From positions 26,058,810-26,122,809 of the forward strand of contig NC_133063.1 in the NCBI RefSeq assembly GCF_048771995.1: a stretch of DNA of 64,000 nt, in the 5' to 3' direction. This DNA comes from Taeniopygia guttata (Eukaryota; Chordata; Aves; Passeriformes; Estrildidae). The notes beneath the pieces are model-generated. The model had not been told where the DNA came from. It saw only the letters and a program-made list of their open reading frames with translations, and searched no databases. Position numbers and translations under genes: made by a program. Below are positions 13,791 through 25,040 of this stretch, piece after piece; position 1 is the first letter of the stretch, and each line of letters begins with the position of its first letter.

Positions 13791-15471
13791 GGCATTCAAG
13801 CAATAAATAACTCTCTTATTTGGATTTTCAACAGAAAACACTTTTACATAAATTGTTTTTTAAACTGAATTTATTATAGTGAATTTTAAATTCTATATGA
13901 AAGTCCAAATTCTACCAAGAAGACTTTCAAACAAAGGAATATGAAATAGGCCTATATAAAAACTTCAGTCATAAATTACAGAAGTAAAAATGCATAAAAT
14001 TTCTCAGGAAATTCTGTGGTTTATATGGTCTAAATACAGGGAATTAATGTTATTTTAATCCATAAAACTTTTCAGAATGTTTCCTTTTAGGTAAAAGTGA
14101 ACATAGCTGCACTGTACACTTCTGCTATGCTTGTAATATAGGAATTGAACAAAATCTTCCCCTTCTTTTCCCTCAGCTTTCTTGAGGAAGGAATTCAAGA
14201 TTAAGCTAATAATTTCTTATTAGTTTAAGTTTCTAGATATTCCAAAAGGAAGTAGAACATAAACCTGTTTTATACTTAATATATTGTTTTAAAATATTAA
14301 CAGAGGGATTTAAAAAATGCAGTCGCTATCATACTGACAAAGTGTTAAATACAAATAATTGATACCAGATTATTTCAAAATGGGTAATTTGATTTCAAAC
14401 CATAATTAAGGGATTTAAACTTTTATCATTCAGAGAATAGTCTCAACAAAGTTGAGACAAGTTGATGAAATCTTGTTAGGGATTTTCTCAACTTTTCTTA
14501 TTTTTTCTTTTTCTTTGTGTGATATAAACATGAATACAATGCAAATATGTTGAGAGAAGTTGCCTATGATTAAGCACTCAATTGATTCTTTTGCACTTAC
14601 ATTATCTTGTTTGCAGTTGTTAACCGTTGTATGATATATAACAACTAATCTAATGAATCAGAAGAAGCAGTGTTTATGAAACAGCATTTGATCAACAAAG
14701 AAACAAATTTGTAATCAAGTCTGAAGTGTCTTTCCTGTCTTAAAAAAAATGTGTCTCCTTTTCCTTCCTTTAGAAACTCAACATACAAATCAGTTCCTTT
14801 CTCTGATCAGAGACCACTGTAAGTTTCCCAAGAGGGGATTGCTCTGGAAAAGGGTCAAAGCTAATCCTGCTATCTCTTATTTTATGAATCAAACCTGCCT
14901 TTAGTTTTGAACAAATATTTTGCACACATCACATAGAAGTTACCTATTAATCAAATTCCTTGTTTGAGTACTATGGACAGAGACTATCTCCAGAGATCTT
15001 CTGAGAGAATCTGAGTGTGCTAGAGTATCATACTTAGGATGGATAATTCATAACAGTATTTCTCCACCAAAGTGCCTTCAGCTGGAGAGCACTTGAAGCA
15101 CCATGTCAATTACCCAGTGTCATGTCATTAAAGACATCTTGAAGGTGGAGGTCCTTTCTAGACATAGCTATTTGACAGTAATAATGTGTATATACTGGAT
15201 GTCTTAAATGACAGCTGTCTTCTGCTTGAAATGGATGACAGAATTCCATAAATAAAGGCACTTCATATAGTCACATGCAGTCTTATGAGCACACCAAATA
15301 GGGGGTACTTTTGATGCTTCTCATTATTGGCAGGGTATATGCATTGTGAAAGATGTGTCTGAGCACACAGAGGAGTGACTGTTGACTGCTTCTCAGCAGT
15401 TGCACTGAATTGTCTTTTTGGAAGCTGCTGCAGTTCCCCATTAGTGACACAAAGCCCCATTCATTCCCTCT
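13791..15471. other. Unique AT-rich sequence, nothing recognised
   Basis: No gene or mobile element is recognised. The interval lies between the CR1 at 12.5-13.8 kb and the solo LTR starting at 15478. Confidence 0.55.
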
Positions 15472-15477
15472 GTTTCA
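15472..15477. repeat. Target-site duplication GTTTCA, left copy
   Basis: Identical to the six bases at 16162-16167 that follow the solo LTR. The exact placement against TG and CA termini fixes the element's boundaries. Confidence 0.9.
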
Positions 15478-16161
15478 TGTCGGAACTCAAAATGTCCCTC
15501 AGACATTTTCAGAGGTTCCAGGCCTTGGTCAGAAGCATTTTAGACCCTGGCAAGCAGCTGAAAACAGCTGTGATCTTGAGTTTGAACCATGGAATGAGTT
15601 ACCAACTTTGAAGGTGGAACAAGCGGTCACAGAGGGTTAGATGGTATAGTAAAAGTAGTCACAAATTAGAGGGGAAATTTTTTTAGTATTGTACAGGGGG
15701 GTTTTACTTTGTACAGGGGGGTCAGGAGTTCTAAGATGGAGGAAAGTGGGCCTGATCCTGTTCTTCCTCCTTCTTCTTCCTTACCTCCATGTTCTTGGTG
15801 ATGTCGGCACTCACAGATTGGTTTAGAGTAGAAAAGCACATTGTAACATGGATAGTAGGTATTGGGGAAAATCTGTAAACATATAACACGTAATATATCA
15901 TATAAAAGATAGCAGCAGCCCTGGGCGGGGAGAGAGACGACGGAGACACTGGACAGTGAGGGTGTCAGGAGTGTGTGTGTCTCTGCCTGAGCAGCTGACC
16001 TAGGCAGCCGCGGCGGGCGAAGACAATCTTTTAGATAGCTATCAATAAACTGCCTTGAGATGGAACAACAGGAGGCTGCGGAGTTTTTCTTTGGAAGCAC
16101 GGGTTGGAGGAGAGACTTTACCACCACACGAGACCCCTGAATCAATCCTGGGGTTCTCACA
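15478..16161 (+). mobile_element. Solo LTR with 6-bp target duplication
   Basis: A 684-bp solo long terminal repeat of an endogenous retrovirus. It begins TGTCGGAAC and ends GTTCTCACA, an imperfect inverted pair of LTR termini. It is flanked by GTTTCA on both sides (15472-15477 and 16162-16167). A 6-bp duplication is typical of betaretrovirus-like (ERV2/ERVK) and alpharetrovirus-like integrations. A TATA box (TATAAAAG, 15901-15908) is followed by a GC box, GGGCGGG. A polyadenylation signal AATAAA lies at 16044-16049, about 143 bases downstream, so transcription would run on the plus strand. The 164-residue minus frame across it is a by-product. No internal retroviral sequence remains, which fits LTR-LTR recombination. 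Class is inferred from duplication length only. Confidence 0.9.
15901..15908 (+). promoter_or_regulatory. TATA box of solo LTR
   Basis: TATAAAAG followed about 20 bases later by a GGGCGGG GC box, inside the LTR, upstream of AATAAA at 16044-16049. This is the normal order for a U3-R boundary. Whether it is active is unknown. Confidence 0.65.
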
Positions 16162-16167
16162 GTTTCA

Positions 16168-18985
16168 CAATATCATTATAGAGCTCTTGCTGATGATTCT
16201 GCTGATCTGTTTCCCTCATCTTCTGTACCCTGAGTTCTTTGTGGCAACTTGATTTATTTCCTCTTTCATAACCAAATACCTGAATGTTTCTAGTCAAGGA
16301 AGATTAAAATAATTTATATATTTTCAAGCAAGCATGCCTTCTTCATAAAACTGTTTTGTTTTGCTAAAACAAATGTTTTTTTCACACAAAGTAGATGAAT
16401 CCATTTAAAACATTTTATGACAATATTTTTGGGTTACAAGGAGCAGCAAAACAAGAAAGAATGAAGCCAGCTTTTCAAATCACAATTTTTACATCTATTA
16501 CATATTTCTGGTTTTATGTGCATATGTGTGTGCTCATTTTCTCAACTATCTGGGAAATCACAAAAGATGGCAAATAAAGCTAGATGTAAAGGTACCAATA
16601 AGATGATTGTAAATATATAGCAGGACATAATGTCTGAATGTGGCAGGAAGTTGTCTTCCTATAGTTTTCTAAAGGCTTTGAAATTTAGTCAATAGCTTGA
16701 AGAAGACCGGGCTATGAATCTTCAGCTCATATGTTTTTTCTTTTTAACCATATGGACCTGAAAGCCTTAAATCTACCAAAGGTACATAGGCATCTGAACA
16801 TCTCTGAGTAAATTAGAAAATGCAAATATTTCAGAGAAAAATACTGCTTTTCATGTGGAATGTATTTATAAATATACTAAACATTTTCAGAGTTAAGTGA
16901 TTCAGAATTTCTAAATTGTTCACATGATAGAAGTAGCTATAATTTGGATTTTAAAATAATTAGAAGCATAATGGAATACATAACTGGAGGAACATGCAAA
17001 ATAACCTGACTAAAAGAGTCCCTTGATTGAAGAACATTTGCAGATGAAAACACTGAAGAGTTGAAAAACTAAGCAGATTCATGGGAGGAGCTAAACAAAG
17101 AAGATTTTTCTCAAAGGTTAATTAACCATTGTCTTGACTGTTGGTGTTTGAAAAAAGATTTATATGTTGATATTCTTTGCATTGTAACAAGATATTGGCA
17201 AAAAGGAAGTTAGAAGAAACTATTATTCTTATAAGGAGAAACTATTATTCTTATATGGTCATGGAATAAATTTATTGAATTTCCTTATAGCAAAAAACTG
17301 GTACTAAATGTAAGATGTGTGTGTCTTTGTGTTACAATTTCAGAAGAAAAAAAATAGTTTTCATGAAAACAATGAAAGTCCAAGTTTCTGGCACTGAGGT
17401 AGTTTCCATGGCTGTATGACAGCCTTGGAGCTATAGCTGGTTGCCTTAAAGATGTAAATTTTGGAAAAGAAGCTTCTCCAGGAAGATTGAAGGAAGGAGT
17501 TTGGCACAGATGCTACACTGTGGTTTTGTGATCCTCATAATAAAGGAGCTCAGGCCCTGTGAAGTATTATTTAAAGTGGCATTTACTGAAGCTGAGGAAA
17601 GAGAGGATGGTGTAGATAACTGTGCAGCCCTTTGTGTGCTGAGAATGTCACATCAAAAGGCATTGAATGGATCTGTTCAGCTTGCTGTGCTGAACCCATA
17701 CATATACATTTACCCTTTTTTGTCTTTTATATATTTTTTCCTAATATGGACTGAATTTTGCTTTTGTAGAGGGATATTCACAGAAGAAAAAGTCCTTTTA
17801 TTTATTTTTTTTTATGAATACCTATGTGAAAACACAATGCTTATATTTAGTTATCTTTTGCCTGAGACTATAGCCATAATCACATTGGTTCAGTCTCTGT
17901 ATGGAGGGCAGAAAAACTTGTGTACAAAGTAATAAAGGTAAGAGCTAGTTTGTCAGACTGTATGATACTGTATCCAGAGAAGCTAAATAAAGGCATAATG
18001 AAGATGAATCACAAGAGACAAGGAAGGCCTCTCTTCTCTTTTTCTTATACCCTGGGGACACATTAACTTGTTTTCCTGGCTGTTTGCAAGCTTTTTCTCT
18101 CTTGCTAAAGAAATGCCTAGAACCCTGAAATTCTAATGCATTGATCTGTAGCTCTGAATCTTTTTCCTTCATTGTTCTGGGGATAATTTTTTTCCTTATC
18201 TGAAAGTCAAACCTTATATATACAGTTTATTCAATCTCAACTACACATGTAAATGGCTCAAGAGACTGGAAAAGTCAATGAGTTTTTGGTCTTGTTATGG
18301 TTTAAAATAGAATTTGCCAAAATGTTATAAATTCTGATTTTTTATTTTTCAAAATAAAAAGCCAGAATCTTTATTGCCAACTTTTCAATTTTCCATTTGG
18401 CAAATATTACTTTCCTTACAAAATTGTCCCCCAATACATTAATCTTTTTCCTCCTTGTAAGGCTTACAGTTAATGTGGATCTTTACAAAAGGAACATAGA
18501 GCAGAGGCAATCCAGACAATTCAGGAATAACCTTCAATTAGTTGGCTGTTATTGCAAAAACTGTGTTTCATACTTGTGGGCTTTCTGAATTCAGAAAAAC
18601 ACAGTTACGGTTCTGTCTCTATGATTAGTACACTTGTAGTCTTGTAGGTCTGCACTGTGTTTTCCTAAAGAACATCAGGGCACTGCTGATGGCTGGGAAT
18701 GTCCCAGACTACGACTTAACCATCTCCTCCTCAGCCTGATTATATTCTGTGCTAGTCTGTGTCTTCAGACATATCTTTATGCTTAGCTTTACTATTTTTT
18801 TCCTCTCTGCCCTTTTTCCCTCTCTGCATTTACCACTTATCTGCAAAAGATAATCTTTATTATAGGCAGCCTCAGTGTCTTCCAAGGCTTCAATGATGGC
18901 AATTTTTAGGTGCATGTCCCTGCCTACCAGAATATTGCTGTGGACACAGAAAATGTTCTTTATTTTTAAAGACCCACAGAGGTTT
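16168..18985. other. Unique AT-rich sequence, no gene seen
   Basis: Nothing recognisable. The 143-residue frame at 17501-17932 has no conserved motif, is rich in aromatic residues from T-rich DNA, and has no codon-level or splice-site support. A small 22-base tandem duplication (unit starting AGAAACTATTATTC) lies at 17215-17256. Confidence 0.55.
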
Positions 18986-18989
18986 CTGA

Positions 18990-19639
18990 TGTTGAGGAGG
19001 GGTGGTTTGCCGATGCTCCTCTCCCTGACGCCCTTCCTCAGCCCTGGCCAGCTCTGGGGAGAGGTGCAGGCAGGTTTCTAGCGCTTCCCGCTTGGACCCT
19101 CGCGGGCTTTGGGAAGCGCTATCAGAATTCCAGAGAGCAGCCAGCGACCCCACGGCGAATTACAAAGAGAGTCTTTCTCTGGGGGTGAATTCCGTTTATT
19201 GTAATCCAACGGGGAATACAATAACTCGAAGGGGGCCAGGCGTGCTGTGCCGGTGTACGCCGGAAAGGCGTGGGCAAGGCGGAATGCGCTGGAGCCATCC
19301 AGAAGAAAGCGCGAAATGAACTGCGCAAACAAACTAAATACGGAATGGGGGAAAACCGAACAGCCAATGGGGTAAAACTGCGGGGGGTTCGAGGGTGGTG
19401 GGATACGGGGGTACATCCAATGAAGGACAGACAGGGGAAGGGTCCCAGGTCCTTTACCAATCACCCGGCGTCCCGGGTGGAAGATTCTAGGTGGATGGGA
19501 AGGGACACCGAGTGACAGACAGGCATCTGGGGTAAACAGGGGGATGACTTGGCATTTTCAGGGATAACGGACACGCGGGGAAAGGTGGGAAAACCCGGGG
19601 AAAACTGTTACAGAACCGGGGGTACATGGAACAAACCTA
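18990..19639 (-). mobile_element. CpG-rich LTR-like element, minus orientation
   Basis: A GC- and CpG-dense block in AT-rich surroundings that reads as an LTR on the minus strand. Minus-strand order: a start near 19639 or 19612 (TGTTCCATG or TGTAACAG); three CCAAT-type ATTGG elements; a TATA-like GTATTTAG; a polyadenylation signal AATAAA (complement at 19195-19200); then a GC-rich tail with a hairpin. The left end at about 18990 gives TGTT/AACA termini, but the flanking bases do not form a clear target duplication, so both edges are provisional. It could be a solo LTR or a truncated one. The retained CpG density suggests a fairly young insertion or protection from methylation. Confidence 0.72.
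19080..19120. repeat. Inverted repeat in LTR tail
   Basis: AGCGCTTCCC at 19080-19089 and GGGAAGCGCT at 19111-19120 are exact complements around a 21-base spacer. It lies past the polyadenylation signal of the minus-strand LTR, where retroviral R/U5 RNA is often structured. Confidence 0.85.
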
Positions 19640-22600
19640 TACATAATACAAATGTAATAAAACATAAAAAACACAACTCCACAGTGGTTTTAATTTTGTA
19701 GGGTTCTTTTAAACTTTTAAGCTCCTTGTGGGTTTGAGACTTTTTTTAAACACTTTTTTTTTTTAATACTGCAGCTATGTCTCAAGATACAAATTGTAAG
19801 AAAAAGTGCTTAAGCTGTTATTTTTAAGTTAAGAGCATAAAATTAGAGACTGTGTAGAGGTAATTCAATAATTCTTGAAGGTACAGATAGCAAAGTTCAG
19901 AACTAGCAGGAGCCCTTTAATTCTGACAGTGTGAAGTGTAACATTTTAATTAGTTACATTATTTAGTGTATTTGAAAAGTCTGAAGAGTTTAAATTTGGG
20001 CATCTAAAAATTACCAGTCTGACTAAGAAAGAGGCACATTTTTTTTTTATTTTGAAAGACTGGTATTATCACCAGACCTGCAGATTGTTCTCTGCAGTGC
20101 TACTTCACCAACTATTTGCAACTTAAAACTCCTCTTACTTTGTGTTGCCTCTGTCTAGGCAGGCAGGTAGAAATGTACAGGTACATCCAACTAACACAGC
20201 AAAAGAACTGTGACCCTTTATGTCACCTACTACTGCCTTCACAAGTGTAGTAAAGAGGGAGGAGAAATCCAAATGCTTCAGGATCCAGGAGGTATGACTG
20301 GAAGTCCTGTTGTGCCATTTAAAACTGAAAATTAAATATTGCAATATTCTACTACTTAAGCATCTTAGGACACAGATTAAAGTATTTCCTTCACAGAACA
20401 GTTTGTTCAGGTTTGGGATTTTTGAAGTCTCTAAATTAAAATGCTGATTGTCAGAACAAGTAACAACATTTTTCATATGCTGTAGGTGGGGATTTTTAGC
20501 CATATTTTCATGCTTCCTTAGATATTAAAAGAGCAAAATGTACTATTTTAAAAACAGGAAGTGATTTGACAGCTCTATTTTCTTCTTCTACTCAGAAGCA
20601 GAAGAAAATATGTAGATCTACAGCATCAGCACAGGCGTTGCAGCACTTTGGAATTTGAATTTCTGTTTTCACTGAATCTCTTTACTTTAGTAATAGACAC
20701 AAAATTTGCATCTTTAGAAATAGTTGGAGATTTTTTAATATCCCTTGCTGAACAGTCTCTTCCCTGGGGCATGGCTTTACTGCTAGGGGGCTGTGTATGC
20801 AGTGTAACATGCCAAGGACTCAGGAATAAAGATTGATATCTATGGAGGAACTATACGAGGGCTTGTGCTTCCTGAGGGAGGTCTCAAGCCAAGTGCATTT
20901 GCAGCCTGTCAATGCTTGTTGGCAGATAGAGATGCCCAGGAACACTCAGAGGTCTCAGAAACATGATTTTTTGAGTGATTACTGGTGCTACTTTTGTAAC
21001 TATTCAGAATAATATTTTCCTAAAGCTTTTTCAAATACAAGTCTTCCTTCCATTCCTGAAAAAAAGCAAACAAATTAACCCACTGGGACCTGAGAACAAG
21101 GCAAACCAGACATTATTTTCTGTGAGATTATGCGTTTAATTCCCACATGAGTATGTTTTATCACATCATAATGGTAACAACCTAAAAGGCAAAAAGGAGC
21201 ACTAGGGCTTGGTATTTTTCTTGGTTTTGTGCCCATTACTTATATTGAGCAAGACCAATGTCTCTATGCTTGGAGGCTGCCTAGGATAAAATATTACCAT
21301 TGCTCCTAATAGAAGACTTATTCTTCTGAGATTTCACTTTCTTCTGGTGTAATGCATTTACCATGAGAATAAAAATTATGAATACCAGGAAACTGGGAAT
21401 ACAAATTTCATTAGACTTCCATTTTGATTCCGATTTCTCCCTCTGCTGCATGATGTCATTTTGAAAATGAATGTGGGAGAAAATTGATATCAAAGGAGGG
21501 CTAGTTTGTTCAGTGATTGTTAGAATAAAGACGGGGAATGCAGTATGTACCAGTGTTATTTGCCAGACTCAGACACTAAAATTTAGCTTCAGGGGTGTGC
21601 ATGCTGTTGCTAAGGAAAACTGGTTATGTGAGTCTCTTACATAATGTCATTAATATTTTGGTTTGAAACATGTCATTCTTGTCATCTTGCCATGAACATC
21701 TCTAACAGCTGAAGCCCTTACTTAAAGCACTGTAATGAAACATATGAAACAAAAGGTTGGTTTAGAGGTACTAGTGGAAAAGCTAAAACAAAAGAAAGCA
21801 GGTTGCAATGTGACTGCAGATAACTGATACTGCCTTGGCTTCTTCTATTCAGAAAAAGCAAAAGGAGGCTGAATTGGTAATTTAAGACAGTTTTTATTGA
21901 TAAATCAGAGCATGTATCCATTTGGCATAGGATGTGGGGGAGGAGGGGATCAGTAAAAGGAAGTGGAGGGGAGGTTTCTGTGGTACCCAGATGACAGATT
22001 ATTTTAGATGACAGATTACATTAAACTGATTTTACCTTGTGCATCTCTAAACATGTAGTGTTTTATGCATTTCAGATGTGTTCAAAACTATGCAATCTAG
22101 AAATGTGCAATTGAAGATTTGTATGTAATCTTCTCAAGATTTTTTCTTCCTAGGAACTGAGCCTCTAAGGGAATGCTTTATTATTCCAAGGCCTCACATG
22201 ATGCCTGTATTCCTCACTCATACTACATCTTCTGTATTGGCATCAGGAGTCTTGGGATGAGCATTATGAAAAAATAGACATAATGAATTGCAAAAAATGA
22301 GTCAAAATATCTTCTAGAAGAGAAAAATTATTAGAGAAAACAACTGGTTGGCAAAATCTTCTCTTCCAGGCTGTCAAGATGTGAAATATTTTAAGATATT
22401 ATGCTGTTGATTTAAGAAAATTTCTCAAGTTTCATTCATATTCAGTCAGATCTATTTCAAAAAGTACTTTACAATCAAACCATAGATAAGGCTGTCAAGC
22501 TATAAAAAGCAGTAATACATGTTTAAAAAAAAACTCCCAAGAAACAAAATTTTAAAAAAATCAAACAAAAATCATCTAAATCAAACTAAACACCCCATGC

Positions 22601-24324
22601 TTAAAATGATTTTAATGATAAAAGCTAGGATTGCACCAGATTAAGGAATAATGAAAATTCCTGTTATTCTAGTCCTGAAAAGAGCCACTGCCTCACAGCC
22701 CTCTCTCCTTTACTCCATCTGTGTAGGGACCATTCCAAAAATTCTGCAGTGTGTGCTAATAGCCTGTGTTGCCTATACACAGTTACTTGCCATAATTTGA
22801 TTGATTGTTCTGAAAAGTGAGTATAAGACAATTCTTACATCTCCTTAGGCTCCCTGCCAAGTGTACCATTGCCTTTCTAAGATTGCTTGAATATTTGAAT
22901 TTGAATAACAGATTCAGTCTCAATAATACTGCTGCATAAATGCAATTTGCTATTTCAGCAAAAATGTTCAGCTGTATGCACAGATATATTAAAAATAGCA
23001 TCATTCGGGATGAAAAAGTAACAATTCTTTGTCACTTAATAACTTGATATCTAGATAAAGGTATGGCAGAAAAAAATCCCTTACAAGCTGATAGGTAAAG
23101 ATTTTCTGTGCATAATTTTATCTGCATACAAAATGGATAATATCCATTGCTGAAAAAGTAATTTAAGGCTTGCCTTTTATTCATGTCTGAACAGGATGAA
23201 AGACACTGTTAACTCTTGATGGAGCTGTAAAACTGTATTAGTCCATGCAGCCCTTCTTTGGGAGTTTGATCCCTGGAATATTCTCTCCAAAAGAGAAGCA
23301 CAACAAATTAAAGTTTTATCCATCTTCTGAAGATTTCCAGGCTAAACACCAAGTAACTCACCACTTTATTTATGTTCAGACAGAGCAGTGGGCATGGGTT
23401 TGAATTTCTACTTCTCAAGGCAGCTGACACCCTCTTAAACCTTGTCCTTATCCACTGCTGTGTATTCCAGAGCAGTAGGAACTTGGTCAGAGAGGGCCAG
23501 AGATTTCTCAAACAACACTACAAGGTGTATGTGTCACTTGGTGCCATGTTATTGTGCAGAATTCTGTAATTTTTGCCAGTTTACACTTCTGTATTTGGAG
23601 TAGTTAGTTAATTAGTAGTAGTTAGTTCACATTTTTTCAGGTAGTGTAAAAGGATACATTTAATACTTCTCTTTTTATGATCTACAATTTGTGAAGAGGA
23701 CCTACAATTTGGAGAAGAGTACACTTCTCCAATTATGACCAAGGCAGTGTGAAAACCAAGAAAGGTGGGCCTGTATTACTGGCAAGTAAAATTTTACTGT
23801 GAAGTGAGGCAACATCAGTATTTTTGATGCATTTTTTAGCATATGATTTACCGAGACTTCTGTAAGTCTACACTATCCATAGATTCATTAATCGTTGAAC
23901 AAAATAATCTACAACCAAACTGACAGACTTTTTGGTCATTAAACTGTCATCATGTAATGTAACTTTCATGTCTCACTCAATGAAATCTATATATACTTTC
24001 TTGAGAGTGTGAAAATCACTGCTTTGCTCAAAGTCTTTTAGTTAAGATCTGTTACTTTGAGTTTCCCAGAGGCTAATTCAGATAAAGATGCTGGAAAGTT
24101 CTCTGCATTGTTTTTATTTGCTTTGATTGTGATGGTAAACCATCAGTAAACAAGAACATAACATGGAGATTCAAGCACCAAATATTGACCAAACAATGCC
24201 AGCAACAGCTTACAGACATTTTGAATTGACTGATTTGAGAGACATAATCCAGGCATATGGTGTGGTAGAAGAAGAGATGCAATCCAATTTTAAGCAGCAA
24301 TATTTTACAGCCTTACCTTTGACT
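19640..24324. other. Unique AT-rich sequence, no gene seen
   Basis: No coding, RNA or mobile-element feature can be supported. Short frames such as 20135-20503(-), 21718-21921(-) and 22783-23004(-) are scattered on both strands without motifs. Confidence 0.55.
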
Positions 24325-25040
24325 GATGGATTTTAAGGCCAAAAGAGACAATTAGATCATCTAGTCACATGTGTCCAGCATTTTATAGGACATTATATTT
24401 CTTCCAGTGACTTGAGAGACTAAGCAAATTTTTTGAAAAGATGCCCAGCTTTGATTTGAGAGCACCAGGTAATGAAAAATCTATCATTCCCTTTGGGAGT
24501 TTGTTCCAGCTGTTATTTACTTACACTGTTGAATTTTTTATCTTATTTCCATTTGGAATTTTCTTGCCTTCCGTTCCTAAGCACTGGTTTATGTCGTTCC
24601 CTGCTGGAGTAAAGACTTCTCTAGTACATTGTGAGGGATCTTATAGACTACAGTCAAGCTACCTGCCATCTGGATTTTTTTTTTTTTTTTGCTAAGATAA
24701 ACAGACTGATATTTTTAAGTCCTAGTTCACCTGCATTTTCTGCAGCCTGGAATAATTTTGCAGCTTTTTTTCCATATCAACTCCAATTTTTTCAGTGACA
24801 TTTTTAAAATGAACTGTGTGAAGTATGGAGAACAGGAGGCAGTTGGCCAATATCAATCTCACCAGTGCTATCTAGAGGCAGAAAATCACCACTGCTTTTC
24901 ATTACTCCTTCTCCTTGCTTGTTCCTTCTAGGTTTCATTAAACCATGTAGTGTCTATATTTTACTGGGACTTTTTTTTTCCTGTAATGACCCAGAGTTTC
25001 TTTTTCAGACTTTCTACTATGAGGAAATGTTTTTTCATTG
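24325..25040 (-). mobile_element. Ancient amniote-type CR1 fragment
   Basis: A heavily diverged minus-strand CR1 of the old family shared by reptiles and birds. Blocks on the plus strand follow the reverse-complement consensus order that I remember. They start with 'aattagatcatctagtcaca', then 'agatgcccagctttgatttg' and 'tttgggagtttgttccagct'. Next come 'ctcaccagtgctatctagag' followed by 'gcagaaaatcacc', and finally 'taatgacccagagtttcttt'. The 3' end is at the left, near 24325. The right side fades out near 25040. Open frames inside it are remnants. An expanded poly-T (about 24676-24690) interrupts it. Confidence 0.82.

Noticed and set aside
15666..16160. 164-residue minus-strand frame
   Set aside because: It lies entirely inside a solo LTR whose promoter and polyadenylation signal run on the other strand.
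17501..17932. 143-residue plus-strand frame
   Set aside because: No domain, compositionally driven by T-rich DNA, no splice or promoter support.
19078..19515. Overlapping frames of 75-128 residues in GC-rich DNA, candidate first exon in a CpG island
   Set aside because: The block has LTR organisation (CCAAT, TATA-like box, polyadenylation signal in order on the minus strand), which explains the CpG density and the open frames.
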